Positions 20,813 through 33,744 of a stretch of 64,000 nt of DNA are shown one piece after another. How positions within the stretch are numbered: the stretch's first letter is position 1; each line of letters opens with the position of its first letter. Under the pieces are notes generated by a model that made no database searches, had not been told where the DNA came from, and was given only the letters and a program-made list of their open reading frames with translations. The stretch comes from Chrysoperla carnea (taxonomy: Eukaryota; Arthropoda; Insecta; Neuroptera; Chrysopidae): contig NC_058341.1 in NCBI RefSeq assembly GCF_905475395.1, forward strand, positions 68,455,501 to 68,519,500, read 5' to 3'. The translations under genes were made by a program, and so were the position numbers.

Positions 20813-21784
20813 GATGCTTTAAATAGAGGATTTGGTTACTGTGAACACATATATATCCTGTCTAGTCTGTATGTGATTGTGTTTACTACACAAAATGATC
20901 TAACAAATTGAGACATGTGCATAATCGATCATTCAAACCAGGAAAAAAATCAAAGCAAATTCGAGTAGAAAAGTAAGCGCTACATTTATAATATGCGAAG
21001 ATACGATATGAACATAGTTCCAGTCGGGTGCCCCATGTCACCCCTCGTTAAAAAATGAAAATCTCTTAAATTTATTTCGAGTACCATGGTATTTGTTTTA
21101 AGAACAATGTCTCAACTCGATGTCAACAAAAATTCATTCTGATATAGGAAGTTATTGGTTTTCCCTTAATGCTGCATCCAAACATTCATTCTAGCTTATA
21201 TTTCAGTGATCACTTTATTTATGCTACACATGGTATTGCAAATAAAAATAACTATAGCTTCCTGATATCCTAGCTTTCTCAATACTAACTTTTATACCAG
21301 TGGCTTATGACAATAACCAGTCACTACTCGTTCGAATCAATTGAGAGAAAGGAAAACGGCGTTAAGTTAGACATTGAAGAGACGACCGACACGACCACTG
21401 CCTATCAATATCTATCTCGATATATATATTGTATCAGTCAGTCAGTCTGCTTGCTTGTCTCTAAGCTCGCCTGTTTGCCTCTTCTGTATGTATTCCAACA
21501 ATGTTATAATAACAGTGACACAAAGTTCGTTGAAACTGGATTTTCATCATATAAAAGTGGATGTAATATGTATGTATGAAAGCGGGAATAACAAAAATAA
21601 AGAATTTCAGTCAATCATTTTAACTTGTCGTCAATGACATTCATCTATAGCAAGATTCAATCGATTTCGATCGGTTATGAGCCTAGATAAAATATTTTAA
21701 TGAAATATTTTTTTGAGGGTTTTAAATATGCTACTGCATAAAATAATACATCTTGTCAATCAGGAATGTGTTTGTATTTTTATT
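20813..21784. other. no supportable gene
   Basis: Unique-looking AT-rich DNA. Short frames at 21307-21637 are cysteine- and serine-rich noise around repeated CAGTCAGT. Confidence 0.4.
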
Positions 21785-21965
21785 TTGGTGGCTCATGGTC
21801 TATTAGTATGAAAGCATAAATAAAATTTTCGATTCTATCAAATTTTAAGTTTGCTATGTTTTCTTTAAATCTTTTACCAATTTGTCGCCTGTTTTGGCCC
21901 ACATATTTCTTCGAACAATATTGACATCCACTGCAATATATTCCTGACTTTGTTCGTAGTTTTTT
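21785..21965 (-). pseudogene. Penelope-like element, GIY-YIG endonuclease fragment
   Basis: The minus-strand frame encodes SGIYCSGCQYCSKKYVGQ followed by RRQIGKRFKENI. A GIY motif, Cys pair, Y-x-G-Q and R-x3-RF-x-EH/N order is the GIY-YIG nuclease joined to reverse transcriptase in Penelope-like retroelements. It continues with YAFILIDHEPP. Partial, no start. Confidence 0.75.
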
Positions 21966-22865
21966 ATTTTTTTTATTTTATTCTTTCGATTTCCCAGTAA
22001 TTGTATCAATTTAATTCTACTGATGAGAGCTAGTTTTTACTTTATTATATTATAAATATAATAAAGTATTGTGATCGAAAAAAAATCGATATCGGGGTTT
22101 CAACGGAAATACACGTTTTGAGGGTCCCTGATTCCAAAAAAGGGGTTTTTAAAAAAATGTTGCGTCCGTCGGTATGTCGGTATGTCTGTTACCAAGCTGG
22201 AGCCTTCAATTTTCAACCGATTTTTCTCAAACTCGGTACATAGGTTCAGTTTGGTCATAATTCCAGACGATTTTTTCGCTAGGCGTTTTTTTAAGGGTAC
22301 TTCCCTCTAGGCGAAAACAGGATTTTTACGGTTTGCTCAAAAACGGCTCTAACGATTTCGATTAAACTAGGCACAAGGCTAGACCTTTAAGTGTTCCTAG
22401 GATTGGTATAAGCCACATATCCGCGAAAATTTGAGAAGGCCACACCATAGGGAAACATTTTAAAAAAATTGAAAAATGGACATTACAGGAAAATGGGATT
22501 TTCTAGGGAGAGGCAGAGGAGACAGCAGTGAAACTTCGTATCAGGATTTATATCAACAAGGTCCTAGGTTTGATATAACTACCCTCTGGGAAACCTTCCT
22601 CTGGAGCCGTGGAGATGGAGAGAATGAAATCGTCAAATGTGGTCAAATCAACTCAACCCAAAATTGATAAAATATTATTTAAAATGTCTTTTTAAGTAAC
22701 TTTTGTAACTTGGTAATCTTTGCTTAACCTCACACTTACCAAACTACCTCTTTCTAAATATTATATTAAATCCAACAAATACCTAAGCCTGTTCCTCATT
22801 ACCATATGATTCTTTCAATCAAAATATTACAAGAATAATATATCAATTTTATAATATAATAAAGT
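21966..22865 (+). repeat. repeat inserted within the Penelope-like remnant
   Basis: Bounded by similar TATAATATAATAAAGT strings (about 22045-22068 and 22850-22866). Holds a tract with AAAAAAGGGG, GTCCGTCGGTATGTCGGTAT and CGATTTTTCTCAAACTCGGT, resembling the general layout of family C. A 63-codon frame at 22476-22667 matches no family I know. Confidence 0.5.
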
Positions 22866-22934
22866 CTTGTCCGATGTTTCGGACCGTTTATTAATTATTT
22901 TCTCCAAGTTCTCATGCTATTTTATTTTTTTTAA

Positions 22935-23190
22935 TGGGGTTAAACTACTTCTTAACATTCTGAAATCCATTTTCCGAATCATATTATTTACTATGTTTGA
23001 ATCCAAACTGTTGGATATTGCGACTAGTTGAATATTCTTCAGCTCTTTGAAATAATTTTTATTGGATAATGGTACTTTTTTAAGATGTTCACTAAGAAAT
23101 TGAATTGAATTGATGGCTAGTTTGTGTTACAGTGAGCTATTTGAATCCGCTGTAATGTATTATTCAGCTTGCGTTGGTTTCCTGTTCATG
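22935..23190 (-). pseudogene. Penelope-like element, reverse-transcriptase C-terminal fragment
   Basis: The minus-strand frame shows RKPTQAE, an in-frame stop, then YITADSNSS and a HKLA...LSEHLKKVPLS stretch. The R-K-P-T followed by Y-x-x-x-x-S-N/H order is the region before the GIY-YIG domain in Penelope-like polyproteins. It lies upstream of the fragment at 21785-21965 in the same orientation. Confidence 0.65.
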
Positions 23191-23750
23191 CCAAATGCTA
23201 GTTTTCTAGAATTGATGTTTTAAGATAATATGTTTATTTTAAAAGATGGAATCGTATCGTTTGTTTCGACTTCTGTTGTAAACTCGATTTATATAAAAGT
23301 TAAAAATGAATTTTTATAATCAATTTTTGATTTTAAAGTTGAAAAATTATTTAATTTGTATTTTAAGTGTCCAAACCAGATGATAAAATATTCGAAAGTC
23401 GTCGGTACGTTTAGAGCCCTTCGCATTCTTAACAAAATTATTCTTTATTCTTTATTCTTTATTCTTTATACATATATATATTTAGACTTCCGGAAGTGAG
23501 AGTTTTTATTGGAAATTTCCTCCTCTTGAAACTTTTTTTTATTTCTGATATATTCGCGAAAAACGAAACACCTGAGAAAAAAAGAAATACCCGTGTTTTT
23601 TATATCTTTATTATAACTTTAATATATCGTTATAACTTTTGTAATTTTTATCTGCTGAAAAATGCTTCTCAATCACACGTATTTTTACGATTACTACTAT
23701 TATTTCTATATTTCAACAATTTGAACTTAATAACTAGACCATAGTAATTA
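23191..23750 (+). repeat. microsatellite and partial copy of family D
   Basis: TTTATTCTTTATTC repeats at about 23440-23470. From about 23480, GACTTCCGGAAGTGAGAG through ACACGTATTTTTACGAT to AACTAGACCATA matches the end of the TIR element at 53265-54994. Confidence 0.6.
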
Positions 23751-26192
23751 TAGACAGACATAAGAACTTTGATAAATTGGAACACCGAGGAAGTTCGTTA
23801 GTAACTATTTATTTTGGTGATTTAGAAAAGAGATTTTTGATTAATGTATCCGTCTACGTTCTAATTTGAATAACGTAAGCTCAAGACGGAGAATTGCCTC
23901 GAATAACCAACGCAATATTACAGGTTCCAAAAAATAGAGAACTTGATACTAAAGTATTTTAAAAGTTCATTATTGAAAAATATTAATACGAGTGGTGGTA
24001 AGTTTTAAAACTACCTCTTGACACAAAATATTTTAATCCGTCTCTGTTTTCCATACAATGTAAATTTTTAAATTGAATAAAGATTTTACTATTAGTGGAA
24101 TATTAAATGGCACCACGTAATTTTTGTCGAATTTTGTTTTTTCTAAGAAAACTGACTATTGTATTTGCATTTCATCTAAAATGAGCCGCTTATTTTTTTC
24201 GTGGTTTTTTAATGTTTGATATTGCTTTTTTCCCAAATATTGGCGTGGGAACTTTAAAAAAAAAACCTGTTTGGTGCTTAAAAGTGTTACAAAGGGGGAT
24301 AAATATTACAAACCAGATTGTTAAAAAATAGAATTTTACTATTACTGTTCTTATTCAATCAATGAATTGTTGGGTTTTTTTTATCGCCGAATATAGTCAC
24401 ACGGTGGTATGATATTGAACATTTTTTAAAATTTTTTATTCATGTTGCAACTTAAAAAACTTAACATTGGCGTTGGGAAATATTAGAATACATGTCATTT
24501 CTATCAAGGCATTAGTTAGCTCTTTTAGTTTTGTCATCACTGGAAGCCTGAAAGTCATAAAAAACTGCGGCCCATTACCTCATATATTCATAAAAATTAA
24601 AAAAAAAAAGTTATCTTCGTAAGTACTCAAAAATTGTTGACTCACAGCGGTAGATAATTGTCTTTCCACACAATTATTAAAAAAAGTACTTTTGACGGAA
24701 TAGATCTTATTGCATCCCCACCGTGTTGTACCGATTGTGATAGAGAATTACAAATTATTTTTTAACCATGCATAAAAATCCATTTTAAAATGCATAAAAA
24801 AGAATTTAATCACACTTTATTGAAACTAAATTGTAAATTGCTTGTTACCTAAATAGAAGATGTTAATAGGCATGTTTAAAAAAAATTTTTTATCACTTCA
24901 CGTGAAAAATTGTCACTTTACGGGCAGAACAGTGGAATTAGTTTTTACGCAAAATATGATCGTTTAAAATTCTTAATTAAACAAAGAGGAAGATATAGGT
25001 TGACGGCTTCATTGTCAGGTATCACCATAGAGATACATATAAAATACATATACAACATTGTTTTGCTAAAAGGAAATGGGAAACAATCTTTGAATGCCCA
25101 TAACTTTTTCGTTTTTAAATCAACCTTAATTACACTTTCAAATTTGGGTATCAAATCAAATTTTATATTTTTATGTGTAATATGGCAATTTGACATTAGG
25201 CAACTACCGTATTGAAGAAGTTATGTATTAAAATAATTGGATCGTACAACTCACTAGATTTCTTGTGTCTCTTCTGCCAGACCTTCAATCCTCGGTTGAC
25301 TGGCTGATGTTTTGGCAAACTGTTTTTAACATTACTTTTAACAGTCTGACTAAACATCACCAACGTACCTGCCCGTTGCAAAAAATTTTTACTTCTCGTT
25401 TTTTTAATGTTTACCTCTCCATTTAGACTTATGGTGCTCAGTTGCCTGGCTGATGTATTGGCAAACTACTTTAAATATCCCATGTCCCTCTTAGGCCAAA
25501 AATAAAGAAAATAAAGAATGTTTTGTTTTTACTTGAAAAATAACCTCGTTTGTTAAGAATTACCTCTTTTATTAAGAATTTGAATCTTATAGTTGAGAGT
25601 TAAAAAATGTTTAAAAAATTTGTATCACATATACATATTTATATTTACCGGCACATTCATATAAATTAGAAAAATTACTTTCATCCATGATATTAAATAA
25701 TTGTGATAGGGAATTATCGAGAACTTGGACAGTGAATAAAAACAAATATTAAATTGTCAAATCTTTCAACGTTATTATTATTTACAACTTTATCAGGCAA
25801 TATTTGAGATTAACATTAACGTAAAAAATAAACTTGTCTGAAAAACTTCATCGTTAAACAAAAATAATAAGTGAAGTAAAACAACTTAATATATAGCACA
25901 TTACAATTTTCACTCACTTTCCAAGTTCCTGATAAATCCTGATCGCAAATATTCGTATAAAAGTATAAATGTGTCTATCTACATATAAAATTTTCGTTTT
26001 ACTTACATTACCGATTGAGATTTTTATAACTTCGTATAAGACACCCACAGAAGGCGAGAGTATATTTCGCAATATACCCCAAAATAAAATTGATGTAATT
26101 TTTTTAAATGCTCTTTAACAACGTATTTTAAAATTTAAATAAAAAATTTGAAATTGATGAATTTTTGTCTTACAAAAACACATCGTTTTTAT
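23751..26192. other. no supportable gene
   Basis: AT-rich. 25250-25470 contains two loosely similar blocks with GCTGATGTTTTGGCAAACT and GCTGATGTATTGGCAAACT, so it is a repeat remnant. Frames at 24910-25381 on both strands overlap each other and resemble no family. Confidence 0.4.
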
Positions 26193-26721
26193 AATAGGGT
26201 ATTCTACTATTTTTGAAAAAGTACTTCAAAATGTTGATTTTGCTAATAAAAAGCCACAAAAAATTTATTGGAAAACACACACGCTTTCTTGCCAAAAACT
26301 TAAATTACATTTTAAAACTTTTTTAAACTGTCAAAAACGCAGGCATCCAATTTGATGACGTAATATCGTTATCATTGCACGAAATAACACAAATCAGTTT
26401 GACAGATATATTCATAGACATCTGATTATAATAAATATAAATACTTATTATCTATGGATATATTATACCAAGATTATACCCAGCTGTCTACACTGAACTA
26501 ACTGATGGTCTATGGTTCATGCCGATATGACATCACAGCAAGGCTTGCCCGCGTTTTAGATCACGTGATATACAGTTTAAAAATTACGATTTTTAACTTT
26601 AATTTTTAAAAGAAAAATGTGCTTTTATGACTCGAAATCAGAATATTTAAGTATATTGTTACATAAATTTTAACTTTTTCAAATTTCATAATTTATTTTT
26701 GACTAACGATAATACCCTATT
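26193..26721 (+). mobile_element. MITE family B, copy 2 (529 bp)
   Basis: The terminal inverted repeat AATAGGGTATT (26193-26203) pairs with AATACCCTATT (26711-26721). The body matches 14552-15329. Non-coding; the more complete copy. Confidence 0.8.
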
Positions 26722-27997
26722 GCACACTTTCCGGCTTTCTTCCTTATACCTCAATAATCGGAATTTTCGTGATTTTATTGCTTGTTATCAATACGACTGC
26801 CATTCAGTTTGTATTAGCAGGAGGTACGATGTTCTACTCACATCCTTACATGAAAATTATAGTTTATAGAATTATGACGCTAGCCTTTGAATTGACACCA
26901 ACTTTTTTATATATACCACTATATGTTTCTCACACTATCACACTACAATGATTAGGTATGCAATGTTGCCAACACAATTTATACATGTTATAATGACAAT
27001 AGAAAATCGTTTTGTATAAGTTTGTCTATGCTGGTGGCATGCCTCTGCCTTTTACATACACAATAACATATTTTATATGTATATCCGATCGTATTTTAGA
27101 GAAACATCCGTTTTGAAAGAGTTATTTCTCATTTCGCATCAATTATTTGACATAAGTTTTTAGAATTCTATGTATAATAATATATGTACGTACAATGGTT
27201 AAACCTTATTTGACGTAGTTTATCACACGTGCCTTGTGTTCAATATTTTTTGTAGAGAATTTTCTTTCAGAGAATTCAATTATTGGTTTTGTAATGCTAG
27301 TGGTATACTTCAGACTACAGATAAATTTTTTCATTTAATTTTTTTATTTAAATAGGGTCAGTATAACATATAAGGAAACCGTTTTGGGTTATATTTCCAT
27401 AACCATGCACTTTAGACAAAAAATGGCAATTGTCTTTATTGGAGATCATTAAATTTCCTCTTAGAATTACAGCATTTTTAAAAAGTATTTATATTTTTTA
27501 CTATGTTATAACGGTGTAAACAATGAATTAAAAATGTGGATAATAAAAAACGTGAATATTCCCTATTCTTTCCAGTCATTATGTAAAACGCAATTTAAAC
27601 TTAAATTTAAAATTCAAGGCAATGCCAATGAATTCAGCCCTATGCCTATGGAAGAAAATTGACCTAGTTTATTTCGGGCATTATAATTCTATTTCTAAAT
27701 TCAAAATATTCGAATCATTACTATCCCAGTTCTTAATTTAGACTTAAAATCTTATAAGGACCTTAATAAATTAATATTGTTCATAGTTCTGGAAAAATTC
27801 CCTAATTTTACGCTGCGCTTTGGCAGTGAATGTTTTTCTTACAAGTATATTCTAATGGAATATCTTTTATAACACATGAAAAAATAATTATAATAGATTT
27901 AAACGATCGCTTAAAGTATGCTGTTATAACAAATATTATGAGTAATGAACTTGGATAATATTGTTTCCTACACAATTATCCTAGGAAGCATAGCAAA
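26722..27997. repeat. spacer with one unit of family R
   Basis: 27295-27475 (CTTCAGACTACAGATAA, TTTTTTATTTAAATAGGGTC, GCACTTTAGACAAAAAATGG) matches two units at about 35400-36080. The rest shows nothing. Confidence 0.5.
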
Positions 27998-29125
27998 CTA
28001 GCTTGATACCCACCCGTTTCAGTGGGCTTAAAAGTAAAAACCACCTCTTTGTAATATCTATCTCTTTTGTCTCACTTATACCTTTTCCATTTCACTCGAA
28101 GGGATTGTTTTACAAAGCTAAAATATTTGCACAATTTTCAATTTTTTATTTGTAAAATAGTCATAATTCATTGAGTATTGCAGAAAAGATGGCCATAAAT
28201 TGTTTCAATTTACGGCTCAAAATAATGGTCATAGATCAAGAAGTAAAGTGTCAGAATAAAATTAATTTTTGTTTTCTTTTTAACCGACTTCAAACAAAAA
28301 GCGAGGAGGGTATCAATTCGACTGTATTTTTTTTATGTGTGTTACCTAAACTTTCGACTGGGTGTACCGATTTTGATGATTCTTTATCTGTTTGAAAGCT
28401 GGGGATTTCCTTGTGGTCTCATTTCATTTTGGTCAAGTTCTGACAACGACATCCATGAAAAAACCATAAAAGTCTTAAATTTGCATTAAGTATGCACGTC
28501 AAGAGAACGAATAACTCAATATCACGCCATCCGATTTCGATGATTCTTTTTTAAGTGACAAATTAGTTAGTGTACTGATTCACTAAAAAACACAAAATAG
28601 AAAAAAACTTTTAACAAAAAGAAAACCGACTTCAAAAGAAAAACTTTTCCAAAACAAATTAGTATGTTATTATTATTGTTATTTTTGGAGTCGGTGTCAG
28701 CCAAGCTAATGTAGCAAACTGTTCTGTCAGAATTGTTTCCTTGGCGGACACCGACTCCAATAATAACAATAATTTTAACTACATTATGTTATTTTTGCTA
28801 CTAAAAGTTGTTTTTTTTTTTTTTTTGTTAAAAATTATAATAATAGATCTTATCATGAGTGATAATTTTGATTTAAGAAAAAAAATTTATGTTTAGTAGC
28901 AATTTCGATTCTTGATCCCTAGGATAGATTTTTTCCGATCCACTGTTTTTACATAATTTTCAATTTTTTTTTTAAATATATCTTTATAAATTATAGCTCA
29001 TGTGTTATTCTGATGTATTAGCTATATTTTTAAATAGTTTCATTCAAATCCATTGGTTAGTTTTTTCGTGAAAGCGTAAGAAAGAAACAAACAAACATGC
29101 TTACTTTCACATTTATAATATAAGG
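27998..29125 (+). mobile_element. family E element with nested family F insertion
   Basis: Starts ACTAGCTTGATACCCACC and ends CTTACTTTCACATTTATAA; matches 43568-44040 outside the insert. Family F (about 28280-28830) is nested inside. The end structure resembles non-autonomous retroposons seen widely in insects. No reading frame of note. Confidence 0.65.
28280..28830 (+). mobile_element. family F foldback, copy 1
   Basis: Begins TTAACCGACTTCAAAC. Its second half (about 28607-28808) is a palindrome: GGAGTCGGTGTCAGCCAA and its near-complement TTGGCGGACACCGACTCC flank a loop with AGCAAACTGTTCTGTCAG. Copy 2 is at about 62850-63475. Confidence 0.75.
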
Positions 29126-29560
29126 GAATAGGGGATATTTTTATCTGTTAGTATAAACATGAATTTGTATATATACTATTATTGTCTTATACTATTTTGC
29201 AGACATTGTCAATTCACAATTAAACAACATTGCAAAATATATTGTAAATCGAAAGGCATCTTAAATTTTTTCGGGCGTGCATGATTGCAGTGACAAGAAG
29301 AAAAGCCACAATACCTTAGGTAGATTCACTTGCAAGACTTGACCGTAATATTTCCTTTGAATATTTTACCGACATAACATGGAATTGAAAATCAAAACAA
29401 TTCATGCGTTCGTACTAACTAGTAATGGAACCAGTTAAGGCCCATAAAATAATTATGGGACTTAACATTCTTTTGCAATACAAATTTTATAAACTTATGA
29501 TATATAAGTAGTTCTAGAACTGAAAAAAAAAAATTTATAAAAATACTTTTTAAGGACAAT
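29126..29560. other. nothing recognised
   Basis: AT-rich spacer. Confidence 0.4.
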
Positions 29561-29762
29561 AATTTTTTTTTAGGAATCACTCATACATAACTATTTGTAA
29601 ATGCTTGAGGCGCTCAATATAAAATATCAACAATTATTTGGAGCACCTCAAAGTATGTAGGTGTGTAACTATATTTGTTCAGGTGGAATCTTGCAACTAA
29701 GTTTTTTATTGAGGGCCTCAAGCTTTTATAAATAGTCATACATGAGTGACTCTTAAAAAAAT
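29561..29762. repeat. foldback with about 58-bp arms
   Basis: 29561-29620 (CACTCATACATAACTATTTG, GCTTGAGGCGCTCAAT) is mirrored by 29706-29762 (ATTGAGGGCCTCAAGC, AATAGTCATACATGAGTG). Confidence 0.75.
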
Positions 29763-30060
29763 TACTTTCTACTTTTTAGTTAAATAAAAGCTTTTCCCTA
29801 GAAAGTATTTTTATTCAAATTTTTTATTTAAGACTAAAAAAGGCATTTTTTATAAAATATGGTGAAAGCGATGGGAAAAACAGGAAGCCACTTACCTTCC
29901 CAATCACTGTCGTTCAAACTAAGAATGTATCCAAATTTCATCTCAATCGGTAGAGGGTAACTGCTCCAAAATTGAGTTGCAAGACTCCACCTGGACAAAC
30001 ATACATACATACATACATACATTGCAAGTTAAATAAAAGCTTGTAATAACTTGTAAAAAA
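29763..30060 (-). repeat. retroposon-like tail with (CATA)n
   Basis: CTCCACCTGGACAAACATAC followed by five CATA units at 30001-30020, preceded by CAATCGGTAGAGGGTAACTG. On the minus strand it reads as the end of a dispersed element. It may be the same unit as the foldback just upstream. Confidence 0.45.
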
Positions 30061-31837
30061 GTGGCGATGGATTATGTTAAGAATATAGTTTATAGGTTAA
30101 AAACGAGCCCTTCTGCATCGAAAGCCAAAAACCGCATCGTTCTAGCATGTCTAGAAGTACTGTAGAATTTGTATCGGTAAGGGAGTCAGTCAATTTAAGT
30201 TGTGGCCATATAGTATTTTAGATGAATCTGTCTAGCAATATCGATGCGGCTTGGACAAAAATGTTTCGGCGTCGAATAATAATTTTTTTGTATTTTTTCT
30301 CATTTTTTTGTATTTTAGAATTAAACGGTGTAGTTTTGTTTTGCATTTTTAAAAATTTTAAGCAATTTGCCAATCATTATCAAAATATTAAAATGTTGCA
30401 AAATTAATTTTTTTCGCATTTTCGTACGTGTTCTTAAATCGTTGGGATATGGTATCTTCATTTTTTATAAATAAAGATGTGATAACAAAAAAAATTAGCA
30501 CTGAATGAACCCTGCACGATGATTTTCTGAAGTCCATTTTTCGTTTGAAGAAAAAGAATTTTTTACGAAAAAATGAAATATCCCAAAAACTACTCGATAG
30601 TTTTACTTGAAAAAAAAAACGTGGTTATTAAGGAAGGAAATGATAATAAAAAAACAGAACTAAACAAAAAAGACGGTTTTTCATCATTTTCTCGGAAATT
30701 TTGAGCTTATGTTAACAATGACATATAAAAGTTCCAGATTCATTCCTTTATTTTGCATTCTTACTACTATAACAATAAAAACACGAATACCCAAAAACTC
30801 GATTTAAATAATTTCATCTTACGAACCATGACTAAAACGTTAGTTTTGTTATTATTTAAACATTTATCAATCCTTAAATAAGCATTAAAAAACAATCATG
30901 GAAATTTTCGTGTCATTATTGGGCTTCAAGAACTACTAAATCGTTATTAGAAAATTAAGGTAACACGAGCACCAAGGCAGATTTAGACTAGTAGTTGAAA
31001 TTATTTGTACCTCATTTTCAACTTTGATGATGTAACTTATTTTTTTAAAAACTTCCACCGACTAGTTTTGGAGAAATTTAAGAAAACATATCTATCTACG
31101 GTTTTCTCATAAGACCAATGTTAATAATATGCCTTCTTTTGAAGTCATTTAATTATTTAAATAGAGAATTGATTTAGACTTAGTCCAACTTCATATTTAA
31201 AAAAAAAATCAAGAATTTTATCGAAAATTGCCCTGGCGCTCGTACAACCTTAAAAAAGATGAAACCAGCCCTTTATAACATGGAAGTCTTTTGAATATAT
31301 TTTTATTTTTATGTTTCGATAAATTATACATTTATCGAAAAAATATTAAAAAGCGATATTCAAATAAAAAAATAATTTATTGAAAACATAAAAAAGATGT
31401 CAAATTTAAAAATCGTGAAGCAACAAAAAGAAAATCGAATGAATCTTATACAGAGCATATATAGTTGACAGTATAATAAAAATGATAAACCTGTCTTTTA
31501 CATATTACATGGATCGGTCCGTCCATCCACCTCTCACCACCTTCCTTCAATCTTCTTATGACTTCACTTGGTGGTCGTAACAACATGGTAAAATCAAAAT
31601 AAAATAATAATAAAATAAAAACGACAAAAAAAGTTAAATTTTCAGTTTTTTTAGAGGTTTCCGTTTACACTTTATATATTTTTTAAGTTATAAAAAGTTG
31701 GTGCGTAATCTTCATAAGATGTCTATACGCAGAAAAATAAAAGTAATTTTTCAAACTATTTGTGAACAAAAGAACAGCAATATGGGAGACTGTTGTACCT
31801 TCAAACACAAGGTACGTAAAATGTGTTTACGTCTTTT
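30061..31837. other. no supportable gene
   Basis: AT-rich DNA without a frame above about 60 codons that resembles a protein family, and without repeats I could match. Confidence 0.4.
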
Positions 31838-32457
31838 TTATACCATGCATATATGAAATATACATAGTATATTAAGTTTAGTCCCAAGTTTGTAACGCTT
31901 AAAAATAATGATGCCATGGAAAAAAATTTTGTCATAGGTGTTAACAAAATCACCTAATTAATCCATTTCCGGTTGTCCGTCCGTCCACCCGTCCGTCCGC
32001 CCGTCCGTCCGCCCATCCGTCCCCCCGTCCGTCTGTGGACACTATAGCTCAAAAACGAAAAATATATCGAGAAATTCTTACAGCGTACTCAGGACGTAAA
32101 AATTGAGGTCAAGTTCGTAAAGGATCATCATAGGTCAATTGGGTCTTGGGTCCGTAGGACCCATCTTGTAAACCGTTAGAGATAGAACAAAAGTTTAAAT
32201 GTAAAAAATGTTCCTTATCAAAAATTAAACAACTTTTGTTTCAAACATTTTTTCGTAAACATCACTGTTTACCCGTGAGGGTGCCAATTAGGCGGAAATT
32301 TATAATATGTACTATACTTGATTATCAGTTATGTATGCGTCACAAATAATGTTAATATGTTTGTATGTGTAATGTGATAAAGAAATCAACACTGACTATG
32401 CATAGTATTTCAACAATTAACACAGTCAATTGTTTGTTTTCACTTGTCTAAAATATA
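31838..32457 (+). mobile_element. family A, complete copy (620 bp)
   Basis: Runs from TTTATACCATGCATATATGA to TTGTTTGTTTTCACTTGT. Internal landmarks: AAGTTTAGTCCCAAGTTTGT, a CCGTC/CCGCC tract at 31977-32033, GGGTCCGTAGGACCCATC and CATCACTGTTTACCC. Non-coding, no clear terminal inverted repeats. At least six other copies lie in the window on both strands. Confidence 0.75.
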
Positions 32458-33129
32458 AAAACAGACATTGTCTCTCCTTAGAGCACTATTATTTTAGGAT
32501 AGTGTATTTTTGTTATAACTTAAATATTAAATTACTGGTAAGCTTTTGTTCAACTCCACCAATGGGTGGAGGTCCTGCTTTTAACATGATAACCTAAGCG
32601 CATCATAGTCCCAGAGATGGTACGATCCATGACAGTCTGTATGCTACGCTGAGCACGGGTGTCCTACTAGGTTACAAGGAAAACCAGATCAGGGAAAGGC
32701 GTATTCTTATACAATCCTTAGAGATGTAAACAACCACTTCCTGCTGAATGGAAGGTACACTCGATTTTGTGACTACCGATTTATCCACCGAGATCGACTA
32801 TGTGTCGTTCATTTAAATAGAACATAGCAATTCGGGAACGAAGGTAAGCCGCGTCGATGCTGTGGTTAAGTCCATGATACATTACTACTTGTGCTTAATC
32901 ATTGTATCGTCCATTCACCCGCGTGGAAATCACGTCTATCCCGGGTGTTGTCTTGAAAATAAACAGACATGTAACCGGAGTACAGAGTACTCTTCGTCTT
33001 GCCTTGGTGGTTCTGGATGAACCGAGCAAGGAAGTTAACATCATCGACACTTGCATTCCATTTTAGGTTGCTCCGGATGTTCTAGAGTTTGCTCGACAGT
33101 AAAAGCTCCATAAATAAAGCCAACTTGCT
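32458..33129 (+). pseudogene. decayed LINE 3' region
   Basis: Distinctly GC-richer than its surroundings and read in broken frames. It leads in the same orientation into the C-terminal fragment at 33130-33345. No motif is intact here, so the call rests on composition and position. Confidence 0.4.
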
Positions 33130-33345
33130 GCTGAGCTAACCACGAAAGACTTCAGGGTCTCATTGGATGCATTTGTTGTTGATTCACTCGCGTCCTGGCT
33201 AGGCCAGAACTATGTGGTAGTGAAGTATCGGGATGGCACCCAAGTAGACGCAAGGTATGGCTCAGTTGTAATGTCGCATACGATCCGCTGGACGAGCGAA
33301 ATTTTCATCGAACACCTAACCAGGCAGAGGCAATACCAAAATTAG
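33130..33345 (+). pseudogene. C-terminal fragment of a LINE polyprotein
   Basis: The open segment encodes a FVVDSLASWLGQN stretch and then VMSHTIRWTSEIFIEHLTRQRQY before the stop. A SDTIxWSxxIYxEHxTGxRQY-like ending is found at the end of several insect site-specific LINE polyproteins. Only the tail survives. Family assignment is tentative. Confidence 0.5.
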
Positions 33346-33744
33346 CCCCCGTGACATTGCACTAATTTTAAATGTTTTTAAATTTGTACTGCACTTGTTC
33401 GGGAATTTCTTGTTATGCTTAATTTTACTTCTGTTTCTTTAAAAAATTATTTAAATAATAATCCTTAACAGTTTGCTTCATTGAACAGAAAGATAGAAAT
33501 TGTGTGATTTAAAAAATTGAAAACTCCACAAATTCTTGTCATCATCCACTTTCTTCTCTGTGTATCTAAAATCATCAGCTTTTTCGGGGTATGTAGAAAT
33601 CTTTTCTCTACTCGTATTACGTCGCATATGTAATAAAGGACAGTAACTAGAACAGCTAGTCCCTGTGAGAATTATAAGACTAAGATTAGAGCTACAGGAT
33701 GCTGTTTTTAAGTGATTAATGTAGAGTGCGAATAAAATACAAAT
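33346..33744. other. nothing recognised
   Basis: A 95-codon frame at 33478-33765 (-) overlaps the edge of the foldback and resembles no family. Confidence 0.4.
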
